NCBI GenBank assembly: GCA_016861105.1
Contig: BOKS01000015.1
Span: 62,001 to 126,000, forward strand
Direction: 5' to 3'
DNA length: 64,000 bases
From: Betaproteobacteria bacterium
Lineage (GTDB): Bacteria; Pseudomonadota; Gammaproteobacteria; Burkholderiales; Casimicrobiaceae
How positions within the stretch are numbered: the stretch's first letter is position 1; each line of letters starts with the position of its first letter. Position numbers and translations under genes: made by a program. The notes under the pieces were generated by a model. It was not told where the DNA came from, searched no databases, and was given only the letters and a program-made list of their open reading frames with translations. Shown here piece after piece: positions 28,046 through 35,476 of the stretch.

Positions 28046-28503
28046 AGCCCCTCCTCACGCTGCTCCTCGGCCTGCCCCTGCTGCTCGGCGCGCTGCCGCT
28101 GCGCGCCCAGCCGGGCAAGCCCAACACCGGCCTGCCGGTGATCCGGCTCGCGATCGGCGGGCACGCCCTCGAGGCGGAGGTCGCCTCCAACGACGCGCAG
28201 CGCCAGACCGGGCTGATGCACCGGTTCAGCCTGCCGCCCGACCGCGGCATGCTGTTCGTGTTCGACGCCCCGCGGCCGCTGTCGTTCTGGATGCGCAACA
28301 CCTACGTCCCGCTGTCGATCGCCTACATCGACGCGCAGGGCCGCATCCTGAACATCGAGGAGCTGGTGCCGCAGGACGAGCGCTCGAAGTGGTCCGCCGG
28401 TCCGGCGCTGTATGCGCTGGAGATGCGCAAGGGTTGGTTCGCGCAGAAGGGCATCCGCCCGGGCGCGAAGGTGGACGGCCTGCCGCCGGCGTCGAAGGAG
28501 TGA
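28042..28503 (+). CDS. DUF192-family exported protein
   Basis: The 153-residue protein has a signal peptide (MKPLLTLLLGLPLLLGALPLRAQ). The DUF192 core follows: VASNDAQRQTGLMHR, GMLFVFDAPRPLSFWMRNTY and VPLSIAYIDAQGRIL. The function of the family is unknown. It is a small beta-barrel-like periplasmic domain found in bacteria and archaea. It is last in the operon, coupled to the MFS gene. A repeat-filled 366-bp gap follows. Confidence 0.88.
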   Translation: MKPLLTLLLGLPLLLGALPLRAQPGKPNTGLPVIRLAIGGHALEAEVASNDAQRQTGLMHRFSLPPDRGMLFVFDAPRPLSFWMRNTYVPLSIAYIDAQGRILNIEELVPQDERSKWSAGPALYALEMRKGWFAQKGIRPGAKVDGLPPASKE

Positions 28504-28517
28504 AGCGAGCCAACGAG

Positions 28518-28863
28518 GGTCAGACTCGAATTTGCCGCAAACGACGGTCAGACTCGAATTGCGGAGCAGACTGGCAAACGGGCAAACGCACAAATGAGGG
28601 TCAGACTCCAATTTCGGGGGTCGCGCCGCTCGCGCGCCCGAAAGAGGGTCAGACTCGAATTGCCGCGGCCGCGCCGGCATCGCGCCCGGTTCCAGCCACG
28701 TCCGCAACCGCGATGCCGTGCACGCCGGAGCGGCGCGGAACGTCGCGTCGGCGTGCGTCGGCAGCGGGTCGTGCGGGCCCGGCCCCGCTTTTCCTCGGCT
28801 CGTGGCGGCAATGCGACTCCGACCCCCATTTCTCGGCTCGTGGCAGTAATGCGAGTCTGACCC
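28518..28863. repeat. GGGTCAGACTC repeat cluster in the DUF192-sppA gap
   Basis: Four direct copies of GGTCAGACT(C)-(G/C)AATT lie at 28518-28532, 28546-28560, 28599-28613 (CCAATT variant) and 28647-28661. An inverted copy GAGTCTGACCC lies at 28853-28863 and a diverged inverted one near 28814-28826. The last two sit in two 38-bp direct repeats starting CGGCTCGTGG at 28796 and 28834. About 150 bp of GC-rich sequence between the two groups holds no recognisable gene. Motifs of this kind often flank REP-associated tyrosine transposases, but none is seen here. This accounts for the whole gap. Confidence 0.8.
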
Positions 28864-28869
28864 TGATTT

Positions 28870-29805
28870 CTAGCGCAGGGCCGGGATGCGCAGCTCGTAG
28901 CCCGCCCACTTCGCGAGCGCCGTGCCGAGCCGGCGCGCGACGCGGTCGGCGATGTTCTCCTGCGGGGTGAAGTCGACGAGCTCGGGTGCCTGGATCACGT
29001 CGCGGGCCACCGAGTGCACCGAGCCCACGCCGTCGGCGAGGCCGAGCTCGATCGCGCGCGTGCCCGTCCAGATCAGCCCCGAGAAGAGCTCGGGCGACTC
29101 CTTGAGGCGCGCGCCGCGCCCCGCCCGCACCGCGCCGATGAACTGCTGGTGCACCTCGTCGAGCATCTGCTCCATGTGCGCGACGTCCTCGGGCCGCGGC
29201 GGCTGGAACGGGTCGAGGAAGGCCTTGTGCCTGCCGGCCGCGATCACGCGCCGCTCGATGCCGAGCTTGTCGATCGCGCCCGCGAGGCCGAAGCCCGACG
29301 AGATGACGCCGATCGAGCCCACGATGCTCGCCTTGTCGACGAAGATGCGGTCGGCCGCGGCGGCGACGTAGTAGCCGCCCGAGGCGGCCATGTCCTCGAC
29401 CACGGCGTGCGCCGGCGTGTCCGGATGCCTGCTGCGCAGGCGCCGGATCTCGTCGTGGATCTGGCCCGCCTGCACCGGGCTGCCGCCGGGGCTGTTGACC
29501 ACGAGCAGCACGCCCTTGACCTGCGGGTACTCGAAGGCCTGCTGCAGCGCGTCGATCACCGCGTCGGCGTTGGCGCGGGCGCTGCGGTCGATCTCGCCCT
29601 CGACGTAGACCACGGCGGTGCACTTGTCGAGGCACACGCGCTTGCCGACGCCGGCGAGCGCGACCAGCGCGAGCACCGCGAACCCGGCGAACGCGAAGCC
29701 GACGAAGCGCCAGAAGATGCCCCAGCGTCGCGCGCGCCGGCGCTCGACCAGGATGTCGGCGGCGAGGCGCTCGAGGAGGCTGCGTTCCCAGTTGTCGTCG
29801 GCCAT
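28870..29805 (-). CDS. sppA: Signal peptide peptidase SppA (S49 family)
   Basis: The short-form 311-residue S49 peptidase degrades cleaved signal peptides in the membrane. An N-terminal anchor spans about residues 27-52. The catalytic Ser is in MAASGGYYVAAAADRIF, and the general-base Lys is probably in AGRHKAFLDPFQP, as in the short Bacillus-type enzyme. LLVVNSPGGSPVQ is the conserved oxyanion region. It ends at the edge of the GGGTCAGACTC repeat gap and follows the Rieske gene by 30 bp. Confidence 0.93.
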   Translation of the reverse strand: MADDNWERSLLERLAADILVERRRARRWGIFWRFVGFAFAGFAVLALVALAGVGKRVCLDKCTAVVYVEGEIDRSARANADAVIDALQQAFEYPQVKGVLLVVNSPGGSPVQAGQIHDEIRRLRSRHPDTPAHAVVEDMAASGGYYVAAAADRIFVDKASIVGSIGVISSGFGLAGAIDKLGIERRVIAAGRHKAFLDPFQPPRPEDVAHMEQMLDEVHQQFIGAVRAGRGARLKESPELFSGLIWTGTRAIELGLADGVGSVHSVARDVIQAPELVDFTPQENIADRVARRLGTALAKWAGYELRIPALR

Positions 29806-29835
29806 CGTCGGTCTTGCGCGTGAGGAGAGGAAAGT

Positions 29836-30186
29836 CTACTCGCCCCCGACCACGGCGATCGCACCGTCGCGCTCGACGACGCGCACCCGCGCGAGCGACG
29901 CGCCGCGGCACGGTCCGCCCACGCAGCGCCCGCTCGCCGGGTCGTAGAGGGCGCCGTGCGAGGCGCAGACGAGGTGGCGGCCCCCGTCGTCGAAGAACGC
30001 GCCCTCCTCCCAGTCGAGCTCGACGCCCTGGTGGGCGCATGCGTTGACGTACGCGTGCACGACGCCGTCGACGCGCACCGCGAAGGCCGGCAGCGTCCTG
30101 CCGCCGCGGGCGACCGTGAAGCGGACGCCCCGCCCGCGCTCGGCGAGGTCCGCCGAGCGCGCGACTATCCGTTCGCCGCCAGCCAC
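29836..30186 (-). CDS. Rieske [2Fe-2S] domain protein
   Basis: The 116-residue single-domain ferredoxin has CAHQGVELDW and CASHGALYDP, giving the two Cys and two His that bind the cluster, plus GGPCRGASL downstream. It lacks a membrane anchor and an oxygenase partner, so it is of the soluble ferredoxin or nitrite-reductase-small-subunit-like kind with unknown partner. A GTG start at 30186 overlaps the phosphatase gene by 22 bp and gives a normal family length. It belongs to the minus-strand row rluC-gph-Rieske-sppA, a usual betaproteobacterial order. Confidence 0.88.
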   Translation of the reverse strand: MAGGERIVARSADLAERGRGVRFTVARGGRTLPAFAVRVDGVVHAYVNACAHQGVELDWEEGAFFDDGGRHLVCASHGALYDPASGRCVGGPCRGASLARVRVVERDGAIAVVGGE

Positions 30187-30833
30187 GCGCGAAGCTCGGC
30201 GGTGGAGTGGACGGTCGCCAGGGGCGCGAGCGCGGCGAGGCCCGCCGGCTCGTGCGCGCCGTAGGCGACCGCGACGGCCCGCGCGCCCGCCCCCCGCGCG
30301 ACCTCGAGGTCGTGCGTGGTGTCGCCGATCATCAGCGTGCGCTCCGCCGGCGCCCCCAGCCGATCCATCAGGTTGAGCAGCATGTCCGGGTGCGGCTTGG
30401 GCCGGCCCTCGTCCGCGCAGCGCGTCGCGTGGAAGCGGTCGCGCAGCGAGTGCGCCGCGAGCGCGCGGTCGAGCCCCACACGCGTCTTGCCGGTGGCGAC
30501 GCCGAGGAGGTAACCCGCCGCGGCGAGGTCGTCGAGCAGTTCGCGCGCGCCGGGGAAGAGCGGGATGTCCGGATCGCGCGCCAGATAGTGGTCGCGGTAG
30601 CGTGCCGACAGCTCGGGATAGCGTTCGACCGCGAGGTTCGGCGCAACGCGCGCGAGCGCGTCGCGCAGCCCCAGCCCGATCACGAAGCGCGCGGACGACT
30701 CGTCGGGCACCGGCTCGCCGACGTCGCGGCACGCCGCCTGCAGGCAGGACGCGATGATCGCCGTCGAGTCGACGAGCGTCCCGTCCCAGTCGAAGACGAT
30801 CAAAGAGAAGCGGCGTGCGGCGCGATCACGCAT
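30165..30833 (-). CDS. HAD-family phosphatase (phosphoglycolate phosphatase-like)
   Basis: The 222-residue HAD-superfamily hydrolase has motif I FDWDGTLVDS, motif II near GVATGKTRVGL, motif III Lys in GRPKPHPDML and motif IV GDTTHDLEVARGAG. These are the catalytic Asp, Thr, Lys and acidic pair. Its similarity is to Gph/PGPase-type enzymes. The preferred phosphate ester cannot be read from sequence. It overlaps rluC by 8 bases, so it is cotranslated after the pseudouridine synthase gene. Confidence 0.9.
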   Translation of the reverse strand: MRDRAARRFSLIVFDWDGTLVDSTAIIASCLQAACRDVGEPVPDESSARFVIGLGLRDALARVAPNLAVERYPELSARYRDHYLARDPDIPLFPGARELLDDLAAAGYLLGVATGKTRVGLDRALAAHSLRDRFHATRCADEGRPKPHPDMLLNLMDRLGAPAERTLMIGDTTHDLEVARGAGARAVAVAYGAHEPAGLAALAPLATVHSTAELRAWLAANG

Positions 30834-31791
30834 CGGCGTCGCGCCCGTCGAGCGCCTCCAGGAAGCGGCGCAGGTCGGGCGGAAGCGCGGCCTCCAGCAC
30901 CAGCGGCGTGCCGGTGGCGGGGTGGACGAGCGACAGGCGCGCCGCGTGCAGGAACATCCGCTTGAGGCCCTGCTTCGCGAGCGCGCGGTTCCAGGCGAAG
31001 TCGCCGTACTTGTCGTCGCCGGCGAGCGGAAACCCCAGCGCCGTCAGGTGCACGCGGATCTGGTGCGTCCGGCCGGTCAAGAGCTCGGCCTCCAGCAGCG
31101 CGAGCGGCGGCTCGTGCGCCGGCCAGGTCTGCACGCGGCGGAACACCGTCACCGCCTCCCGTCCGGCCGCGTCGTCCACCCGCACGCGCCGCTCGCCGGC
31201 CTTCGTCGCGAACTTGTGCAGCGGCAGGCGCACGCTGCGCTTCGCGTCGCGCCAGCGGCCGCGCACCAGGACGAGGTAGCGCTTGTCGACCCGCCCCTCG
31301 CGCAGCGCCGCGTGCAGCGCGGTCAGCGCGGGGCGCGTCTTGGCGACGAGCAGCAGGCCCGACGTGTCGCGGTCGAGCCGGTGGACCAGCTCGAGGAAGC
31401 GCGCCGTCGGCCGCGCGGCCCGCAGCGTCTCGATCAGGCCGTGCGCGACGCCGCTGCCGCCGTGGACGGCCAGCCCGGCCGGCTTGTCGACGACCAGCAG
31501 CGCGTCGTCCTCGTGGACGATCGGCGGGACCGCGCCCGCCGGCGGCTGCCGCGGTGCCGCCGGCGCCGCGGTGCGGATCGGGGGCACGCGCACCCGGTCG
31601 CCGCAGGCGAGCCGCTCGTCCGGCCCCACGCGCCGGCCGTTGAGCCGCACCTCGCCGGAGCGCAGGATCCGGTAGACGTGGCTCTTCGGCACGCCCTTCA
31701 GGGTCCGGCAGAGGAAATTGTCGATCCGCTGGCCGGCCGCGTCGTCGCCGACCGCGAGCTGGCGCGCGGCTTCCTTGCTTAACCCGTTCAT
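30826..31791 (-). CDS. rluC: 23S rRNA pseudouridine(955/2504/2580) synthase
   Basis: The 321-residue RluA-type synthase has an N-terminal S4 domain (RIDNFLCRTLKGVPKSHVYR) and a catalytic domain with HRLDRDTSGLLLVAKT, where Asp is the nucleophile. LLTGRTHQIRVHL and DDKYGD are conserved. Its position divergent to rne is the standard proteobacterial arrangement and supports RluC over RluD. The ATG at 31791 gives MNGLSKEAARQLAVGDDAAG. The upstream open frame to 32184 belongs to the rne leader and was not included. Confidence 0.94.
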   Translation of the reverse strand: MNGLSKEAARQLAVGDDAAGQRIDNFLCRTLKGVPKSHVYRILRSGEVRLNGRRVGPDERLACGDRVRVPPIRTAAPAAPRQPPAGAVPPIVHEDDALLVVDKPAGLAVHGGSGVAHGLIETLRAARPTARFLELVHRLDRDTSGLLLVAKTRPALTALHAALREGRVDKRYLVLVRGRWRDAKRSVRLPLHKFATKAGERRVRVDDAAGREAVTVFRRVQTWPAHEPPLALLEAELLTGRTHQIRVHLTALGFPLAGDDKYGDFAWNRALAKQGLKRMFLHAARLSLVHPATGTPLVLEAALPPDLRRFLEALDGRDADA

Positions 31792-31802
31792 TCGCTTATA
31801 AT
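31775..31802 (+). promoter_or_regulatory. Sigma70-type promoter for rne
   Basis: TTGCTT (31775-31780), 16 bp, then a perfect TATAAT (31797-31802), pointing toward rne. The -35 lies inside the first codons of rluC, so the two genes share control DNA. Transcription would start near 31809. Confidence 0.7.
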
Positions 31803-32436
31803 TCGGCCGAGACCACGGCCAGGGCGCCCGCGTCGCCGGTTCCGTGCCATCGGGACCGGAACGAGCGACGCTGCCTGGGCCCTGTTCGGCTCGGTCGCCC
31901 GCCGGAAGCGGCGGGAAGGCGAGCAGCACGTGCCGGTTACGCCGCTCACCGGCCGGGGGTTGCCCCGGGAAAGTAGCGATACTAATGGATTGGCGCAGTC
32001 CCCGCACCGCCCCGCCCGGACAGACCGGCGACGACGCGGCGAACTGCGCGGCGACATTTGCCGGCGGGACCTCCACGTCCCCGCATCGCCCGGCCGCGCG
32101 GAGCGCATCCTGCGCCGCGGCGGCGAAGCGGGCGGTACGCGCGCCCCGCCGGACCGTCCGAAGCCCGTAGCGACGACGACGCACCGAACAACGTGCCCCG
32201 CACCGGGGCCGCCGCGATGCCCCACTGCAAGCTGCCTTCCACGCGCACCCGTTCGACGCCCGTCACGGCGAGCCACCGCTCGCGCACGCCCCCGGCTTCC
32301 CCGACGACCGCCGCGTAGCAGCCATCGCCCGCGAGGCAGCAGCCCGCCGGATCGCCCGGCCGCGCCCGCTGCCGCCGTCGCCCGCCACGGGCGCGCGAGT
32401 GCGCGAGGACCCCAGACGAGCGCCGGGGACCCACGC
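31803..32436 (+). other. Long untranslated leader of rne
   Basis: About 630 bp separate the promoter from the rne ATG. Open frames here are chance products of high GC with no recognisable domain. In enterobacteria the 361-nt rne leader carries stem-loops through which RNase E controls its own mRNA. A leader of this size fits the same logic, although I could not match individual hairpins. Several GC-rich self-complementary stretches are visible but not assigned. Confidence 0.6.
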
Positions 32437-35262
32437 ATGAAGCGCATGTTGTTCAACGCCACCCAGGCCGAGGAGCTCAGGGTGGCGATCGTCGACGGCC
32501 AGAAGCTCATCGACCTCGACATCGAGTCCGCTGCGAAGGAGCAGCGCAAGTCCAACATCTACAAGGCCGTCATCACCCGCGTCGAGCCGTCGCTCGAAGC
32601 GTGCTTCGTCGACTACGGCACCGACCGCCACGGCTTCCTGCCCTTCAAGGAGATCGCGCCGCAGTACCTGCGCGAGGGCGTCGGCGGCCACCGGCGCGTC
32701 GCCGAGCAGCTGCGCGAGGGACACGAGCTGATCGTCCAGGTCGACAAGGACGAGCGCGGCAGCAAGGGCGCGGCGCTCACGACCTACATCTCGCTCGCCG
32801 GCCGCTACCTCGTCCTGATGCCGAACAACCCGCGGGGCGGCGGCGTGTCGCGGCGCATCGAGGGCGAGGACCGGCAGGAGCTGCGCGAGGCCATCGGGCA
32901 GCTCGACGTGCCGCAGGGCATGAGCGTCATCGCGCGCACGGCCGGCATCGGCCGCAGCGCCGAGGAGCTCCAGTGGGACCTCAACTACCTGCTGAAGCTG
33001 TGGCGCGCCATCGAGGACGCCGCGCGCATGCAGCCGGGCGCGTACCTGATCTACCAGGAGTCGAGCCTGGTCATCCGGGCCATCCGCGACTACTTCCAGC
33101 CCGACATCGGCGAGATCCTGATCGACACCGAGGCGATCCACGAGCAGGCGCAGCAGTTCATGGCGCACGTGATGCCGGACAACGTCCAGCGCGTGAAGCT
33201 CTACCGCGACGACGTGCCGCTGTTCTCGCGCTTCCAGATCGAGCACCAGATCGAGACCGCGTACGCGCGGCAGGTGCCGCTGCCCTCCGGCGGGTCGATC
33301 GTCATCGACCACACCGAGGCGCTGGTCGCCGTCGACGTCAACTCGGCCCGCGCCACCAAGGGCAGCGACATCGAGGAGACCGCGTTCCGCACGAACTGCG
33401 AAGCCGCCGACGAGATCGCGCGCCAGCTCCGCCTGCGCGACCTCGGCGGGCTGGTCGTCATCGACTTCATCGACATGGAGAGCGCGAAGAACCAGCGCGA
33501 GGTCGAGAACCGGCTGCGCGACGCGCTGCGCTACGACCGCGCGCGCATCCAGCTCGGCAAGATCTCGCGCTTCGGGCTGATGGAGCTGTCGCGCCAGCGG
33601 CTGCGCCCCGCGCTCGCCGAGTCCGCCCACCAGCCCTGCCCGCGCTGCCACGGCATCGGCCACATTCGCGGCACCGAGTCGACGGCGCTGCACATCCTGC
33701 GCATCGTGCAGGAAGAGGCGATGAAGGAGAACACGGCGCAGATCGTCGCGCAGGTGCCGGTCGACGTGGCCACGTTCCTGCTGAACGAGAAGCGGCCGGA
33801 CGTGCAGACGATCGAGTCGCGCTTCAAGGTCAACGTCCTGCTGGTGCCGAACCGCTACCTCGAGACGCCGAACTACACGATCCAGCGGCTGCGCCACGAC
33901 GACCTCAACCACGCCGAGCCGCTGCCGCCGTCGTTCCAGATGGTCGAGCAGCCGGAGCAGCCCGACCTCGCCCAGAAGATGAAGGAGGAAGCGAAGGAGC
34001 CGCGGCAGGAGGCGATCGTCAAGGGCATCACGCCCGAGCAGCCGGCGCCGGTGCCCGTGCCGGTCGCGGCGCCGGCGTCGGTGCCCGTCGCGGGCGCCGT
34101 CCCGCCGCCGTCGAACTGGCTGGACAAGGTGCTGGGCTGGTTCCGGGGGCCGCGCCCTGCGGCGGCGGCACCCGCCGCCCCCGCGGTCGCGGGCGACGCG
34201 GCGGGGCGCGAGCCGCGACGCGACGGCCGCCGGCCGCCGGCGGCCGGTCCCCGCGGCGATCGGCGCGACGAACGCCGCGACGAACGCCGCGGCGAGCGCC
34301 GCGAGGTGCAGCGCGAAGGCGGCGCCCGCGAGGGCCAGCGCCGCGACGGCGGCCGTGGCCAGCCGCCGCGCCGGGACCGCGAAGGACGCGAGCCGCGGGA
34401 AGCCCGCGAGCCGCGCGAACCCCGCGAGACGCGCGAGCCCCGCGAAGCCCGTGAACCCCGCGAGACGCGCGAACCCCGCGAGACGCGCGAGCCCCGCGAA
34501 GCCCGTGAACCCCGCGAGCGCAAGGAAGGCGGCGCGCGCGAGCCGCGTGCCGAGCGTCCGCCGCGGCGCGAGCCCGCGCCGCCGGCCGCGCTGGAAGCCG
34601 GAGCGTTCGCGGCCGCGGGCGCGGGCGTCGCCCCGCCCGAAGGCGAGGAGAAGCGGGACGGCAGCCGGCGCCGTCGCGGCCGCCGCGGCCGCGGCAACGG
34701 CGCCGAGCGTGCCGAGCGTGCCCCTTCCGCCGAGGCTTCGGCTGCGCCCGCCATCGCGGCTGCCGCGTCCGGCGGCGAGCCGCCCGCGCCCGTGCCGGCG
34801 GCCCCGGCCGGCGCGGATGTGGCGGCGCCCGAGCCGCTCGCCGGGTCGGTGCCCGAGGCGATCGACGCGATCAGCGGCGTTCCGGTCGACGTCCGGTCGA
34901 TCCCGCTGCACGTCGAGCCGGAGCGCGTCGCGTCGATGGCGGCGCCGATGCGGCCCGCCGAGCGCGAGCCGTTGCCGCCCTCCGCCGAAAAGCCGATCAG
35001 CGTCGCGGCCCCCGCGGCGCCGGCCGAGCCCGCGCGACCGGCACCGCGCCTTCCCGACCTTCCCCCGGTGTCGATGAGCCTGCCGGAGGACTCGGGACTG
35101 GAGCTCGTGCAGACGAAGCCGCGCGACGAGGTGCCGATCGAGGAACCCGCCGCGCCCCCGCGCCCCCGGCGCGTGCGCCCGCCGCGGGCCGCCGCGGCGG
35201 AGGAGCCGCTGCAGATGGTCGAGACGCGCCACGGCGACGAGGGTCCGGCCCCCGGCGCCTGA
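32437..35262 (+). CDS. rne: Ribonuclease E
   Basis: RNase E is the essential endonuclease that starts mRNA decay and processes rRNA and tRNA. The 941-residue protein begins MKRMLFNATQAEELRVAIVDG, with an S1 domain at about 35-125. The catalytic DNase-I-like core carries Asp300 (AVDVNSARATKGSDIEETAF) and Asp343 (VVIDFIDME), equivalent to D303 and D346 in E. coli. The zinc-link cysteines are 401 and 404 (PCPRCHGIGH). After about residue 520 it is disordered, with an Arg/Glu/Pro segment encoded at 34384-34530 by near-repeats of REPRE(A/T). This would be the RNA/partner-binding scaffold. A clear terminator follows. Confidence 0.97.
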   Translation: MKRMLFNATQAEELRVAIVDGQKLIDLDIESAAKEQRKSNIYKAVITRVEPSLEACFVDYGTDRHGFLPFKEIAPQYLREGVGGHRRVAEQLREGHELIVQVDKDERGSKGAALTTYISLAGRYLVLMPNNPRGGGVSRRIEGEDRQELREAIGQLDVPQGMSVIARTAGIGRSAEELQWDLNYLLKLWRAIEDAARMQPGAYLIYQESSLVIRAIRDYFQPDIGEILIDTEAIHEQAQQFMAHVMPDNVQRVKLYRDDVPLFSRFQIEHQIETAYARQVPLPSGGSIVIDHTEALVAVDVNSARATKGSDIEETAFRTNCEAADEIARQLRLRDLGGLVVIDFIDMESAKNQREVENRLRDALRYDRARIQLGKISRFGLMELSRQRLRPALAESAHQPCPRCHGIGHIRGTESTALHILRIVQEEAMKENTAQIVAQVPVDVATFLLNEKRPDVQTIESRFKVNVLLVPNRYLETPNYTIQRLRHDDLNHAEPLPPSFQMVEQPEQPDLAQKMKEEAKEPRQEAIVKGITPEQPAPVPVPVAAPASVPVAGAVPPPSNWLDKVLGWFRGPRPAAAAPAAPAVAGDAAGREPRRDGRRPPAAGPRGDRRDERRDERRGERREVQREGGAREGQRRDGGRGQPPRRDREGREPREAREPREPRETREPREAREPRETREPRETREPREAREPRERKEGGAREPRAERPPRREPAPPAALEAGAFAAAGAGVAPPEGEEKRDGSRRRRGRRGRGNGAERAERAPSAEASAAPAIAAAASGGEPPAPVPAAPAGADVAAPEPLAGSVPEAIDAISGVPVDVRSIPLHVEPERVASMAAPMRPAEREPLPPSAEKPISVAAPAAPAEPARPAPRLPDLPPVSMSLPEDSGLELVQTKPRDEVPIEEPAAPPRPRRVRPPRAAAAEEPLQMVETRHGDEGPAPGA

Positions 35263-35287
35263 GCTTGCTCGCGACCGATCGCGAACG

Positions 35288-35310
35288 GGCGGGCCGCAGG
35301 CCCGCCTTTT
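35288..35310 (+). terminator. Rho-independent terminator of rne
   Basis: GGCGGGCC, loop GCA, GGCCCGCC, then TTTT. A perfect 8-bp GC stem with a short T-run, 26 bp after the rne stop. It separates rne from the downstream acyl-transfer operon. Confidence 0.9.
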
Positions 35311-35476
35311 CGTTGGTTGCACCGGCGGCGTCCGAGGGCGCGCGCACGCCCTGACCGGCCACGGCGAGGCGCCGCCCGTCCGCCGGAGCCCACCCGCCCC
35401 GGCAGCCGCGGGCTACCATGCCGATCCCGCATCGGCCGCGCGTTCCGCCCGGCCTTGCGCGAACGCGAGGAGATCG

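Noticed and set aside
28594..28860. Transposase remnant in the DUF192-sppA gap
   Set aside because: All frames were read for the RAYT signature (His-x-His and Tyr motifs). None is present, so only the repeats are reported.
31844..32170. A 108-codon gene in the rne leader
   Set aside because: Composition is low-complexity Pro/Ala/Arg/Ser, there is no recognisable domain, and the minus strand is equally open. Best explained as untranslated leader.
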